A stretch of DNA of 64,000 bases from Methanolacinia paynteri (GTDB lineage: Archaea; Halobacteriota; Methanomicrobia; Methanomicrobiales; Methanomicrobiaceae), in contig NZ_KN360939.1 of assembly GCF_000784355.1 (NCBI RefSeq), positions 46,886 to 110,885 on the forward strand, in the 5' to 3' direction. How positions within the stretch are numbered: position 1 is the first letter of the stretch; each line of letters opens with the position of its first letter. A program made the position numbers and the translations under genes. The notes beneath the pieces were generated by a model. The model saw only the letters and a list, made by a program, of their open reading frames with translations, was not told where the DNA came from and ran no database searches. Shown in pieces: positions 26,793 to 34,699 of the stretch.

Positions 26793-27056
26793 CAGACCGT
26801 CGCCTGTGTTATAAAATCTCTACAATAAAATAGCGTCAGGGAAAAATTCATGGCTATACACTCATGAACGCATCAAAACCAACACACCGTTATCGACTCT
26901 AAAACCTCTGGATTATAAAAATCCACACAATCCATAGTTAGGGTTTTCTCCAAAAACCCAAATACATTATATTATTCGCAGAAACCGAATCTTTTTTGAA
27001 ACCCTTTAATATTTGTATAAAAATAAAGATGATATTCTAAAGAAATGAGGTATGAA

Positions 27057-27524
27057 ATGTCCGGAAAAATACATCTCAGCAGGAAGGCGGAGGATTATCT
27101 CGAAGCGATCTATATAGTTAGCCGGGAGAAAGGCTACGCCAGGACAAAGGATGTTGCTGCCGAACTCAGGGTCAGCCCTTCAAGTGTGGTGGAAATGTTT
27201 CGGAAGCTTGACAGGCAGGGTCTTGTCAGGTACAGGAAATACGAGGGGGTCGTCCCGAATCCCGAAGGTCTCCGCATAGGAAAGATGATAAAGAGCAGGC
27301 ACGACACTCTCAAGGCGTTCTTCATGAGGATCGGAGTTCCCGAGGATATCGCAGATGAAGATGCATGTATGATGGAGCATGAACTTAATCCCAGATCCAT
27401 CGAGCAGATCCAGTTCCTGTTGAACTTTGTCGATGAAAGGGCGGATCGGTCCCATACATTCGCGGACTTTGAGGCATACTGCCGTGTCAAAAGATCAGAA
27501 GAAGCAAAAAGCGATCCCGAATAA
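27057..27524 (+). CDS. DtxR/MntR-type metal-dependent regulator 2
   Basis: About 155 residues, clearly paralogous to the gene at 25925. Winged helix with RKAEDYLEAIYIV and KDVAAELRVSPSSVVEMFRK, metal/dimer domain with KSRHDTLKAFFMRIGV and ACMMEHELNP. The start chosen has GAGGT five bases upstream; another ATG lies four codons before it. It stands 170 bases before the feo genes and is the most likely regulator of them. Two such paralogs side by side could split Fe and Mn sensing or give graded control. Confidence 0.88.
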   Translation: MSGKIHLSRKAEDYLEAIYIVSREKGYARTKDVAAELRVSPSSVVEMFRKLDRQGLVRYRKYEGVVPNPEGLRIGKMIKSRHDTLKAFFMRIGVPEDIADEDACMMEHELNPRSIEQIQFLLNFVDERADRSHTFADFEAYCRVKRSEEAKSDPE

Positions 27525-27618
27525 TTATTTTAGCATTAAATTTAGTTTTGCTGTCCTTATTTAAGGTGGATTTTCCCGCCGGATTGATTTTGGAATTTCC
27601 GGATAATCCTAATCTGTT

Positions 27619-27640
27619 CCGGTTTTTGATTAAAAACCGG
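27619..27640. promoter_or_regulatory. Inverted repeat upstream of the feo operon
   Basis: CCGGTTTTT and AAAAACCGG are perfect 9-base inverted copies around GATT, about 55 bases before the first feoA start. It could be an operator for the DtxR-like regulator encoded just upstream, or a hairpin ending that gene's transcript. It is followed by TATTTTTCG, which is compatible with either. Confidence 0.45.
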
Positions 27641-27696
27641 GTATTTTTCGAACCCTATTCATTACAACCGAATTTGCAACATCTTATGGTAAACTC

Positions 27697-27921
27697 ATGT
27701 TTCTGACCGAATTGTCCCAATCGGAAAGAGGAAGGATCACAATGATTCCCGGTCGCGGTCGTTCAAGACAGGATCTTGCACTCCGCGGGCTTTCTGAGGG
27801 ATGTATTGTTAAAATGATATCCGCAGGCTGCGGACCCGTAGTCGTTGAGGTCAAAGGCATTACTCTTGCGATTGGAAGACGAATGGCTGGCAGAATCAGG
27901 GTTTTGAGAATAGATAGCTGA
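27697..27921 (+). CDS. feoA: FeoA-domain protein 1
   Basis: 74 residues forming one SH3-like FeoA domain: LTELSQSERGRI, then LRGLSEGCIVKMISAG and VEVKGITLAIGRRMAGRIRV. FeoA supports Fe(II) uptake by FeoB, probably through contact with its GTPase or membrane part. The pattern ALGRxxAxxI that ends the domain is conserved here as AIGRRMAGRI. First gene of a five-gene run; the next feoA begins 15 bases on. Confidence 0.88.
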   Translation: MFLTELSQSERGRITMIPGRGRSRQDLALRGLSEGCIVKMISAGCGPVVVEVKGITLAIGRRMAGRIRVLRIDS

Positions 27922-27936
27922 TTATTGAGGAATCCT

Positions 27937-28158
27937 ATGAAGAAAAAGTTGTCCGAGATGGATTTTGGTGATTACGGGACTGTCTGTGAGATCAGTTCCA
28001 ACAAATCGGGCCTTCGTGCACTTGGAGTCAGGGAGGGAAAGACCCTGACCATGGTTACAAAACAGCCTGTAAAAGGGCCGGTTGTTGTAATGCTCGGTGA
28101 AGTCGAGGTCGCGATGGGCCTTGAGATGGCCGATTCCGTCTTCGTCGAATGTAACTGA
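27937..28158 (+). CDS. feoA: FeoA-domain protein 2
   Basis: 73 residues, a second FeoA SH3-like domain (EMDFGDYGTVCEI, LRALGVREGKTLTMV, MLGEVEVAMGLEMADSVFV). It differs in the terminal helix motif (AMGLEMADSV rather than AIGRRMAGRI), so the two FeoA proteins are not redundant copies. ATG with GAGG six bases upstream. An in-frame TTG four codons earlier is less likely. It ends 17 bases before the GTPase gene. Confidence 0.86.
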   Translation: MKKKLSEMDFGDYGTVCEISSNKSGLRALGVREGKTLTMVTKQPVKGPVVVMLGEVEVAMGLEMADSVFVECN

Positions 28159-28175
28159 TACGGGGAGACTGGATT

Positions 28176-28781
28176 ATGGCAGAAAAGATAAGAAAAATAA
28201 AGAAAATAATGATGGTCGGCAACCCGAATGTCGGGAAAAGCGCTCTTTTCAACCGCCTGACCGGCGGAGAAGCGATTGTCTCCAACTATCCCGGCACCAC
28301 TGTGGATTACACCAAGGGTGAATTCGCCGAAGGAGGGGTCTTTTACGAGGTCACCGATGTGCCGGGTACGTATTCTCTTGATCCCCGGGACGGTGCTGAA
28401 GAGGTTGCCGTAAGTCTTCTTGAAAAGGCGAAAGGGGAAGTCGTGATGATAGTCCTTGATGCGACAAGGGTCGAGCGAGGCCTGTATCTTGCACTCGAGG
28501 TTATCGAACGCGGCTATCCGGCAATTATCGCATTGAATATGATAGATGAGGCGCATGACAAGGAGATCCTGGTGAATCCTTCGGAACTCCAGCGCCTGCT
28601 TGGAGTGCCTGTCGTTGCAACATCCGCTATCAGCGGTGAGGGCTTGAAAGACCTTGCAAAGATGGCAGGAAAAGCACGTGTCTCTGATGTTTCACAGATA
28701 AAGGCTGCACTTGAAGGAAAGAACAAAGAACCCGCTCAGTCCGGCGGATGCAAGGGCTGCGGTGGATGCGGAGGCTGCTGA
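28176..28781 (+). CDS. feoB: FeoB GTPase domain as a separate protein with Cys-rich tail
   Basis: 201 residues. This is the soluble G domain of the ferrous iron transporter FeoB: P-loop GNPNVGKSALF, switch G2 NYPGTTVDYT, G3 DVPGTYSLDP, G4 NMID and G5 TSAISGEGL. In ordinary FeoB it continues into the membrane part, but here it stops after a tail with CKGCGGCGGC. That tail has four cysteines in ten residues and could bind iron. The membrane part is the next gene, starting one base after this stop. The arrangement shows a natural split of FeoB, not a frameshift, since both ends are clean. Confidence 0.9.
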   Translation: MAEKIRKIKKIMMVGNPNVGKSALFNRLTGGEAIVSNYPGTTVDYTKGEFAEGGVFYEVTDVPGTYSLDPRDGAEEVAVSLLEKAKGEVVMIVLDATRVERGLYLALEVIERGYPAIIALNMIDEAHDKEILVNPSELQRLLGVPVVATSAISGEGLKDLAKMAGKARVSDVSQIKAALEGKNKEPAQSGGCKGCGGCGGC

Positions 28782-28782
28782 T

Positions 28783-30006
28783 ATGGCTGGTAATTATATC
28801 TCCGAGGACGAACGCTGGGATCTTGTAGACAAGATTTCAGGCCGCATTGTAACATACGGCGAATACAAACAGAGCCTCCGTGATGTCATCGGTGAACTCA
28901 CCGTTGTTCCGCTGACCGGAATTCCGGTTGCAATAGCTGTACTGTATGCCTTCTGGAGCATATTTGGCTCTTTTGCAGGAGCTCTCATGACCGACGGGTT
29001 CATGGTGAAGCTATTCGACAACTACTGGCTGCCATGGCTGCAGTCCGTATGGCCCGATCCCGGCGGATGGATTTATTTCCTGTTTGTAGGGGATCCGGCG
29101 GCCGATAACTGCTTTGAGGCATTCGGTATGCTGACATCCGGTTTGTTCGTCTCCCTGGGTGTCGTCTTGTGGGCGGTTTTGATATTCTACCTGATGATGA
29201 CGCTTCTTGAGGATTCGGGCTATCTACCCAGGCTTGCGGTTCTGGTGGACACCCTGCTCCACAAGATCGGTCTTCACGGGTATGCAATCGTCCCCGCGAT
29301 CCTCGGTCTCGGGTGTAATGTTCCTGCCGTAACAGCGACACGCATCCTCGAAACAAAGAAGCAGCGCTTCATGATGATGACGCTCCTTGCGATATTCATC
29401 CCGTGCGGGGCACAGCTCGGTGTGATGCTCGAAGTCATACCGGATTCGGTAGGCTGGGTGATGCTCTATCTTATAGCGGGCTTTGCAATCTTCGGAATAA
29501 TCCTCGATAAGATTATTCCCGGCAAGAATCCCGAGATACTGATCGATGTTCCTGCATACCATATGCCGGTATGGAACAATGTCGGCAAGAAGCTCTGGAT
29601 GAGGACGAGGGGATTTTTAAAAGAAGCTGTCCCGTTCGTCCTGTTCGGTGTGCTGGTCGTAAACCTCCTCTATCTCGGAGGGGTTATACAGGCGTTGTCG
29701 AACTTCTTCGAACCTCTGTTCGTATACTGGTTCGGCGTGCCGAAGGAGACGGCCGGTCCACTGGTTGCCGCATTCCTGAGGAAGGACCTTGCAATAGCAC
29801 AGCTTTCGGCGATTCCGATGACGACATACCAGATGATTACGTCTGTGGTCCTGATCTCGATATACTTCCCGTGCGTGGCAACCTTTGTTGTTATGCTTAA
29901 GGAGGGTTGGAAACAGCTTCTGGCAGCAGTCGGAGTGCTGTTCTGCGTAGTTATGATCTACGGCGGCCTGATTCATGCAATCGGAATTCTCCTGGGGGTG
30001 GCGTAA
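28783..30006 (+). CDS. feoB: FeoB membrane domain as a separate protein
   Basis: About 407 residues with roughly eight membrane helices. The two Gate motifs are recognisable: LEDSGYLPRLAVLVD with IGLHGYAIVPAILGLGCNVPA, the conserved Cys-containing segment of FeoB, and the second half FLKEAVPFVLFGVLVVN. It transports Fe(II) across the membrane and needs the separate GTPase encoded immediately upstream. The frame extends 24 codons upstream over the GTPase tail; the ATG used here follows the GTPase stop directly and has GGAGG a few bases before it. Confidence 0.9.
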   Translation: MAGNYISEDERWDLVDKISGRIVTYGEYKQSLRDVIGELTVVPLTGIPVAIAVLYAFWSIFGSFAGALMTDGFMVKLFDNYWLPWLQSVWPDPGGWIYFLFVGDPAADNCFEAFGMLTSGLFVSLGVVLWAVLIFYLMMTLLEDSGYLPRLAVLVDTLLHKIGLHGYAIVPAILGLGCNVPAVTATRILETKKQRFMMMTLLAIFIPCGAQLGVMLEVIPDSVGWVMLYLIAGFAIFGIILDKIIPGKNPEILIDVPAYHMPVWNNVGKKLWMRTRGFLKEAVPFVLFGVLVVNLLYLGGVIQALSNFFEPLFVYWFGVPKETAGPLVAAFLRKDLAIAQLSAIPMTTYQMITSVVLISIYFPCVATFVVMLKEGWKQLLAAVGVLFCVVMIYGGLIHAIGILLGVA

Positions 30007-30489
30007 ATGGATATGAAAAACAGCAGCAATGAAAAATTCAGCGGCCTGAGCATATATGTTCTGGTTATAGGTATAGTGGCGTTTGCATTCGGGTGCGCCG
30101 ACATTCTTGTCTGGGCCGGTTTCAGTCCCGGAATCGAGTTCGGGATAATGGAGATCGCCGGCGACGACTTCTTCCGCTGGGCATGGGGCGGCCTCGTAGT
30201 GCTCATAGGAGGAGTTATAATGCTCTCCGGTGCGTTGAAGGCATATGAGATCAGGCAGTTTGCAAAAGTAACCCTTGGGGCGCTCATGGTGCTCATGATC
30301 GCGGCAACGGATTTGTTTGCAAGGCTCTGCGAGAGCATTCCGGCAGGAGAAGATTCGCCCGAGTTTTTCAACTCGCTGGGTGGATTTTTAAGCGGTTTTG
30401 CTCCTCCTTATTCCCCTGCAATTATCCTTCTGCCTTTCATCCTGGTGCTTGTATACCTGGCGGTAAGGTACGACAAAGAAAACCAATAA
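30007..30489 (+). CDS. Four-helix membrane protein of the feo operon
   Basis: 160 residues, four membrane helices (about 15-40, 60-80, 92-105, 130-152). The ATG follows the stop of the FeoB membrane gene directly, so it belongs to the same operon. Some residues look functional within the membrane (FGCADILVWAGF, WAWGGLVVLIGG). I do not recognise a family. A role as an accessory subunit of the split Feo transporter is a reasonable inference from position. It is the last gene of the run. Confidence 0.65.
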   Translation: MDMKNSSNEKFSGLSIYVLVIGIVAFAFGCADILVWAGFSPGIEFGIMEIAGDDFFRWAWGGLVVLIGGVIMLSGALKAYEIRQFAKVTLGALMVLMIAATDLFARLCESIPAGEDSPEFFNSLGGFLSGFAPPYSPAIILLPFILVLVYLAVRYDKENQ

Positions 30490-31061
30490 ATTCTTTTTTA
30501 ACGGAAAAGAGCTTTTTTCCTAAATTTCAATTATCCTGTTGCAGTAAAAAAATGCCTGAAGTATCTCGTAAATCTCAGATTACGCTTCAATGAGGCTGAC
30601 AAGACTTTTTTGATTCACAGATTGTGCAATGCCCATATGATAAGCATTATATTGTCTTGAAGAGATTCATCAACATATCAGATAAATCATCAGCATAAAT
30701 CCGGATTTCTGTCGGGAAACAGAACGCCGGATGAAAAAGTAACAATTGAAAAGATATTTCATATATGACATTTTAAAACTGATATTCAGACCAAAACCGG
30801 AATTTTCCTTTAAAACAAAGGATCTAAATTTGAAAGATTATATTTATATAATTATTTAGATCATATTTTAATAAATAATTCGACCATTATATTATTTTAT
30901 TTGATCATATTAATATAATATTAAAAATAATCTCCCTGTTGTGGTGTTTGACGCGGGGATTATGAGCATTGGGTATTTTATTGACCGATCGATATTTTAT
31001 CTTTTTAATGAATTCCTGCTGAAAACAGGCGAAATATTACACTATAATGGGAGGACACCTT
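30490..31061. other. Long AT-rich intergenic region
   Basis: About 570 bases. It begins with T-runs suited to end the feo transcript (TTCTTTTTTAACGG, GAGCTTTTTTCC). A 13-codon frame at 30552-30593 resembles the start of an AbrB-type antitoxin. The stretch 30830-30930 is extremely AT-rich with repeated ATTATATTTATATAATTATT-like sequence. I see no RNA gene and no complete protein gene. Confidence 0.4.
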
Positions 31062-31310
31062 ATGCCGGAAAAGAAGGAATGTGAAGTGTTCTTGTCTTTG
31101 TTAAATACCAAAGGCAGGGCCGGGAGTTTAGACAATGTGGAGTCCGGACAGGAATTTCACCGGACTGTCAATATATCAGGCATTCTGAAGCCCGGATTTA
31201 AAGAGTTCTACAATTTTGGAGAAATTCTCTCTGCAATGCGCGATAAAAACTGCGATCAAAATACGGAAGGCAGTCTTACAGGAATTTTTAAAAAAGTAAC
31301 TTCGCTTTGA
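31062..31310 (+). CDS. Small hypothetical protein preceding a sensor kinase
   Basis: 82 residues, slightly acidic, no membrane segment. The ATG is chosen because GGGAGGA lies eight bases upstream; an in-frame ATG five codons earlier contains that site. Two parts are visible: a charged N-terminus (PEKKECEVFLSLLNTKG) and a C-terminal half with FKEFYNFGEILSAMRD. I do not recognise it. It sits 74 bases before the membrane sensor and may be co-transcribed with it. Confidence 0.5.
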   Translation: MPEKKECEVFLSLLNTKGRAGSLDNVESGQEFHRTVNISGILKPGFKEFYNFGEILSAMRDKNCDQNTEGSLTGIFKKVTSL

Positions 31311-31383
31311 TGATTGTCCGTCTATTTAGTGGGTAATTGTCATTTTGCGGAATATAAACCGGGTTAACAATAAGGGGGATAAG

Positions 31384-32328
31384 ATGGTTAAAGGAGGATA
31401 TTTTTTTACAGTATTAATATTCATCGTCGTATTGTCAGGCATGGTCGTACCCGGATCATGTTTCATTTGTGCAGTTGATAATTCACCCGGGCAGACCGGT
31501 ATACAGGGCAGCAGCTCTTATTATGGTTCAGGGGATTTACCTGCTGAAAAAGAATTAAATCAGTCTTTATTTGAAATTCCTGTCCTTAACGACTACATTG
31601 CCGTTGGGACAACCATTCTTTTGTCGTTTTCGGCGGTTTTGTTCATCGGGTACTTTTACAGCAGCAGGCTGAAAATGACCCGGAACGGTTTTATAAAGAT
31701 GGTAGAGGAGAGAGAAACTCTTCTTTCCTGTGTTAACGAGCGGTTCAACAATACTTTTGCCGTTATCAGCAGCCTGATCTCGATGCAGATTTTAAATTCG
31801 AATGAAGAGGAGACAAAACAAAAACTGACCGAGATTAATAACAGGATATTGTCAATCTCGATGGTGCATAAATGCCTGTTGCAATCGAAAGTCGTTTCGA
31901 AGGTTAATATTCATGATGTCTTCTTAAGCCTGGGCGAGCAGATGGTTCAGACTTATTTCCTGGGCAAAGATATTGATTTTAAAGTAAAAGGCAAAGAATG
32001 CCTGCTTGATATCGATCAGGCTATACCCCTTAGCATGGTCATGAACGAGATCATAAGCAATTCATTGAAATATGCTTTTGCAGGTCGGGTTTCCGGGGTG
32101 ATTTCTGTTGAATACAGTTGTGAGAACGATAAATTCGAATTGTGCGTCCGTGATGACGGTGTAGGTATTCCCGAGCACCTGATCGATGAAAGCCAGGAGT
32201 CGCTGGGCCTAAGTCTTATACGCAATCTTGTATCCCTGCAGCTTAAAGGAAGTGCTGATCTGACAGTTGAATCCGGGACAAAATGGATGATCACTTTCCC
32301 GGTAAAAAGCGAAGAGATTTCGTTATAA
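31384..32328 (+). CDS. Membrane sensor kinase-like protein lacking the phospho-histidine
   Basis: 314 residues. Two membrane helices (5-28 and 71-92) enclose a short outside loop. The HisKA_2-type dimerisation segment at 117-135 reads VNERFNNTFAVISSLISMQ, whereas the usual form is close to IHHRVKNNLQIISSLLNLQ. Both histidines are replaced (Asn118, Glu119). The ATPase domain looks intact: NEIISNSLKYAF, RDDGVGIP, SLGLSLIRNLVSLQL. It may bind ATP without autophosphorylation, or work through a partner. No sensory PAS or Cache domain is present. Start chosen for GGGGGAT upstream. Confidence 0.8.
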   Translation: MVKGGYFFTVLIFIVVLSGMVVPGSCFICAVDNSPGQTGIQGSSSYYGSGDLPAEKELNQSLFEIPVLNDYIAVGTTILLSFSAVLFIGYFYSSRLKMTRNGFIKMVEERETLLSCVNERFNNTFAVISSLISMQILNSNEEETKQKLTEINNRILSISMVHKCLLQSKVVSKVNIHDVFLSLGEQMVQTYFLGKDIDFKVKGKECLLDIDQAIPLSMVMNEIISNSLKYAFAGRVSGVISVEYSCENDKFELCVRDDGVGIPEHLIDESQESLGLSLIRNLVSLQLKGSADLTVESGTKWMITFPVKSEEISL

Positions 32329-32532
32329 TTTTTGATTTTCATTTTTTTAGCAACAATTCTCCAAATGCCCCATTTATTGATGTGACAGAATCGTTTCTGT
32401 TTCAGTTATTCCCTGTTCGTCACTTTCAGCAGAAAACAGTCGTGTATCTTTAACCCGCGAATACTCACCGGTCTTTCCGGTTCAAACGGGGTATCTTTAT
32501 TTCAGGATTCGACAAACAGTTCCTGAGTGATT

Positions 32533-33342
32533 ATGGCCGGGGAACTGAAACAGGCACTGAAAGATAAATGCAGTGGGATGGACATTCCTCTTTTCGGAGT
32601 GGCTGATGCTGGTCGGTGGGAGAATCCTCCGTTCAAACCGTGGATGCCTGAGGCTTTCTACCCCCGGTCGATCTTTCCGGAGGCCAAATCCGTTGTGGTA
32701 CTCGGGCTACCTGTCCATCTGCCTGTCATCGAGACCGCCCCTTCGATCTGGTACAGGGAACTCTATCGCACCTTAAACAGCCTTCTCGACCAGTACGCCT
32801 GGCGGATTGCCGAATATCTCAACGAACGAGGGTATCCTTCGGTCTTTATACCCCGGGACGGGTACACGGGCATCGATGTGCTCCTTGAAAAACCGATCGC
32901 CTTCTTCTCCCACCGTCATGCCGCATTTTTCGCAGGACTCGGAAATTTCGGGGTGAACAATATGCTCCTGACCCCGGAATACGGTCCCCGCGTGCGTTTC
33001 GGGTCTGTGCTTACCACAGCCGAACTCCCACCCGATTCCATGATGGAGGAGGAGCTTTGCACCCGCTGCATGGCATGCGTACGGATGTGCCCGGCATCTG
33101 CCCTCAGCGATAAAGGGCAATACCCGGAGTTCCTTACAGATAAAAAGGCATGTGCGGAGAACAGTGCCGGACTTGAGAAGCGGCGCCTTGCTCCCTGCGG
33201 AATCTGCGTGAAGGTCTGTCCGGCAGGAAAAGATCGCACTTTATATGACAGAAAGAATATCGGGATATATGATGAAGACCGGAACCTGAGGGCCGACCTG
33301 AAACGGTCATGGGAGCATGTCAGGTCGTACGGGACGCGATAA
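32533..33342 (+). CDS. QueG-like 4Fe-4S protein (reductive-dehalogenase/epoxyqueuosine-reductase type)
   Basis: About 269 residues. The N-terminal part resembles the cobalamin-binding fold of QueG (SVVVLGLPV, FFAGLGNFGVNNMLLTPEYG). The C-terminus has two cysteine clusters: CTRCMACVRMCPASAL and CGICVKVCPAG with an extra upstream Cys. These fit two 4Fe-4S clusters. True QueG makes queuosine in bacteria, and archaea use archaeosine instead, so the function here is more likely a related corrinoid or iron-sulfur reduction. It has its own promoter region and no obvious partner. Confidence 0.75.
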   Translation: MAGELKQALKDKCSGMDIPLFGVADAGRWENPPFKPWMPEAFYPRSIFPEAKSVVVLGLPVHLPVIETAPSIWYRELYRTLNSLLDQYAWRIAEYLNERGYPSVFIPRDGYTGIDVLLEKPIAFFSHRHAAFFAGLGNFGVNNMLLTPEYGPRVRFGSVLTTAELPPDSMMEEELCTRCMACVRMCPASALSDKGQYPEFLTDKKACAENSAGLEKRRLAPCGICVKVCPAGKDRTLYDRKNIGIYDEDRNLRADLKRSWEHVRSYGTR

Positions 33343-33463
33343 AGTTTTAGTCTTATCCTTTATCCAATTCAGGACTCTCCGGTCCGTCCACTGCTTAATT
33401 ATGCAGGGATGAGGCCCGGCCCCTTCAGGAGTTTCGGCATTGAAATTATTCACTGCCGGTAAA

Positions 33464-34066
33464 TCACAGGGGTATTTCGACATAATCGGTACCGACTATC
33501 CTGGTACCATCCTTTTCATCGGAGCCGACCGCAATAAGGAGATCTGCTGTATCCGGCAGGATTGCCGTATCAACAGGAACAAGTTCGATCACGACAGTCC
33601 CGGTACCGCCTTTTGTTTGTGTAAACCCGCGATCTCTCCCGACTTCTATCCTTGATTTCCATTCGTAATCGGGATCTGCGGTGGTCCATGTAGATACGTA
33701 GTCTGCAGGTGTTGCTGTGCTGTCATTTTCCGGGTAACTGCTTGTAATTCCGGAGATCTGCCACCCTGTGGGTATATCGAAGCTGACACCTCCCCAGTCG
33801 TCAGGATCTATCTCGATCAGGGCAACGATCTGTACATTTTCGGGAACTTTTCCGGCTCCTTTGACAAAGATCGTTCCTTTTGCCGACGTATTTACATCTG
33901 AAGATTCGGAATTCACGCTAAAGTTTTTGATCTGAATTACGTCTTCGTTGACTTTTGTATCATCATAGGGATTTTCTTCTTTGATGCATCCTGTTGAAAA
34001 TACAGCAGCCGTAATTAGGAAAAAAACGGCAACGGCAATCAGGATGTACCCGGTTTTCTGATTCAT
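33464..34066 (-). CDS. Secreted lipoprotein of unknown function
   Basis: 200 residues. Signal peptide with lipobox (IAVAVFFLITAAVFSTGC, Cys27). The mature part is acidic and beta-rich, with a first strand VIQIKNFSVNSESS and repeated Val/Ile-Gly patterns that suggest one immunoglobulin-like domain. It converges with the QueG-like gene. Monocistronic. No family recognised. Confidence 0.65.
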   Translation of the reverse strand: MNQKTGYILIAVAVFFLITAAVFSTGCIKEENPYDDTKVNEDVIQIKNFSVNSESSDVNTSAKGTIFVKGAGKVPENVQIVALIEIDPDDWGGVSFDIPTGWQISGITSSYPENDSTATPADYVSTWTTADPDYEWKSRIEVGRDRGFTQTKGGTGTVVIELVPVDTAILPDTADLLIAVGSDEKDGTRIVGTDYVEIPL

Positions 34067-34238
34067 ATTTACCTCATTGTGGTCATATCGTCAGCACTAA
34101 TGCAATTAATTAGAATTATCTTATATACGCGTGATAATAGCTTTTTTGGCAAAGAGCTGCTTTAATGATAATTTAAAAAATCTAAATTACGAAGACGTAT
34201 TCTTTTCTGTTTGAAAAGAAAAGGAGGTTGTATAATAT

Positions 34239-34535
34239 TTAAAGGAGGGCAATTGCGTCTTTTCCAGTCATTCCCTCCTTCATGCCGAGTTTTTCTGCAG
34301 AAGGGTTCGCTGCCGCGATCTCTCCGTTCATCAGGTCGTCGAGGTCTCCTACGGATTCTCCTTTAGGTCTCACTTTTGCAGCCGCATACCCGAACTTTTC
34401 AAGAGCCATGACGTCGAACGCACCGCATCCTACAAGACCCTTGTCCGTCCTGGCAAAGACAAGGTTTACCTTTCCTATAGGTATTACGAATCCTTCGATC
34501 TTTTTTTTCCCGAGCCTGATTATTTCGCCTTTCAT
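34239..34535 (-). CDS. DUF1805 family protein (YunC type)
   Basis: 98 residues, a small alpha/beta protein. The stretch VNLVFARTDKGLVGCGAFDVMALEKFGYAAAKVRP shows the typical DUF1805 features, seen here as RTDKGLVGCGAFD and KFGYAAAKV. The family occurs in methanogens and Firmicutes and has no known function, although a conserved Cys (Cys37 here) suggests enzymatic or redox activity. Its transcript ends in T-runs at about 34200. It faces away from the methyltransferase gene. Confidence 0.85.
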   Translation of the reverse strand: MKGEIIRLGKKKIEGFVIPIGKVNLVFARTDKGLVGCGAFDVMALEKFGYAAAKVRPKGESVGDLDDLMNGEIAAANPSAEKLGMKEGMTGKDAIALL

Positions 34536-34699
34536 TGATCAAAGATTCCTCGCCGGGCATATATATGATGCAGATCGCCCCGGTTACATGCGATAACCGC
34601 AGGGGTTCTGGTGGAACCTCAAAAGCACATCATTTATTCCGATTGCCCTGAATAATTATTTGGAAATCCTGTTTCGGTTATCGAACAAGTCAGATTGAA

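Noticed and set aside
30490..31061. Small RNA gene or CRISPR-like structure in the AT-rich gap
   Set aside because: No regular repeats with spacers and no stable GC stem were seen.
32533..33342. True queuosine-pathway QueG
   Set aside because: Archaea normally make archaeosine rather than queuosine, and no other queuosine genes are near, so only the family resemblance is kept.
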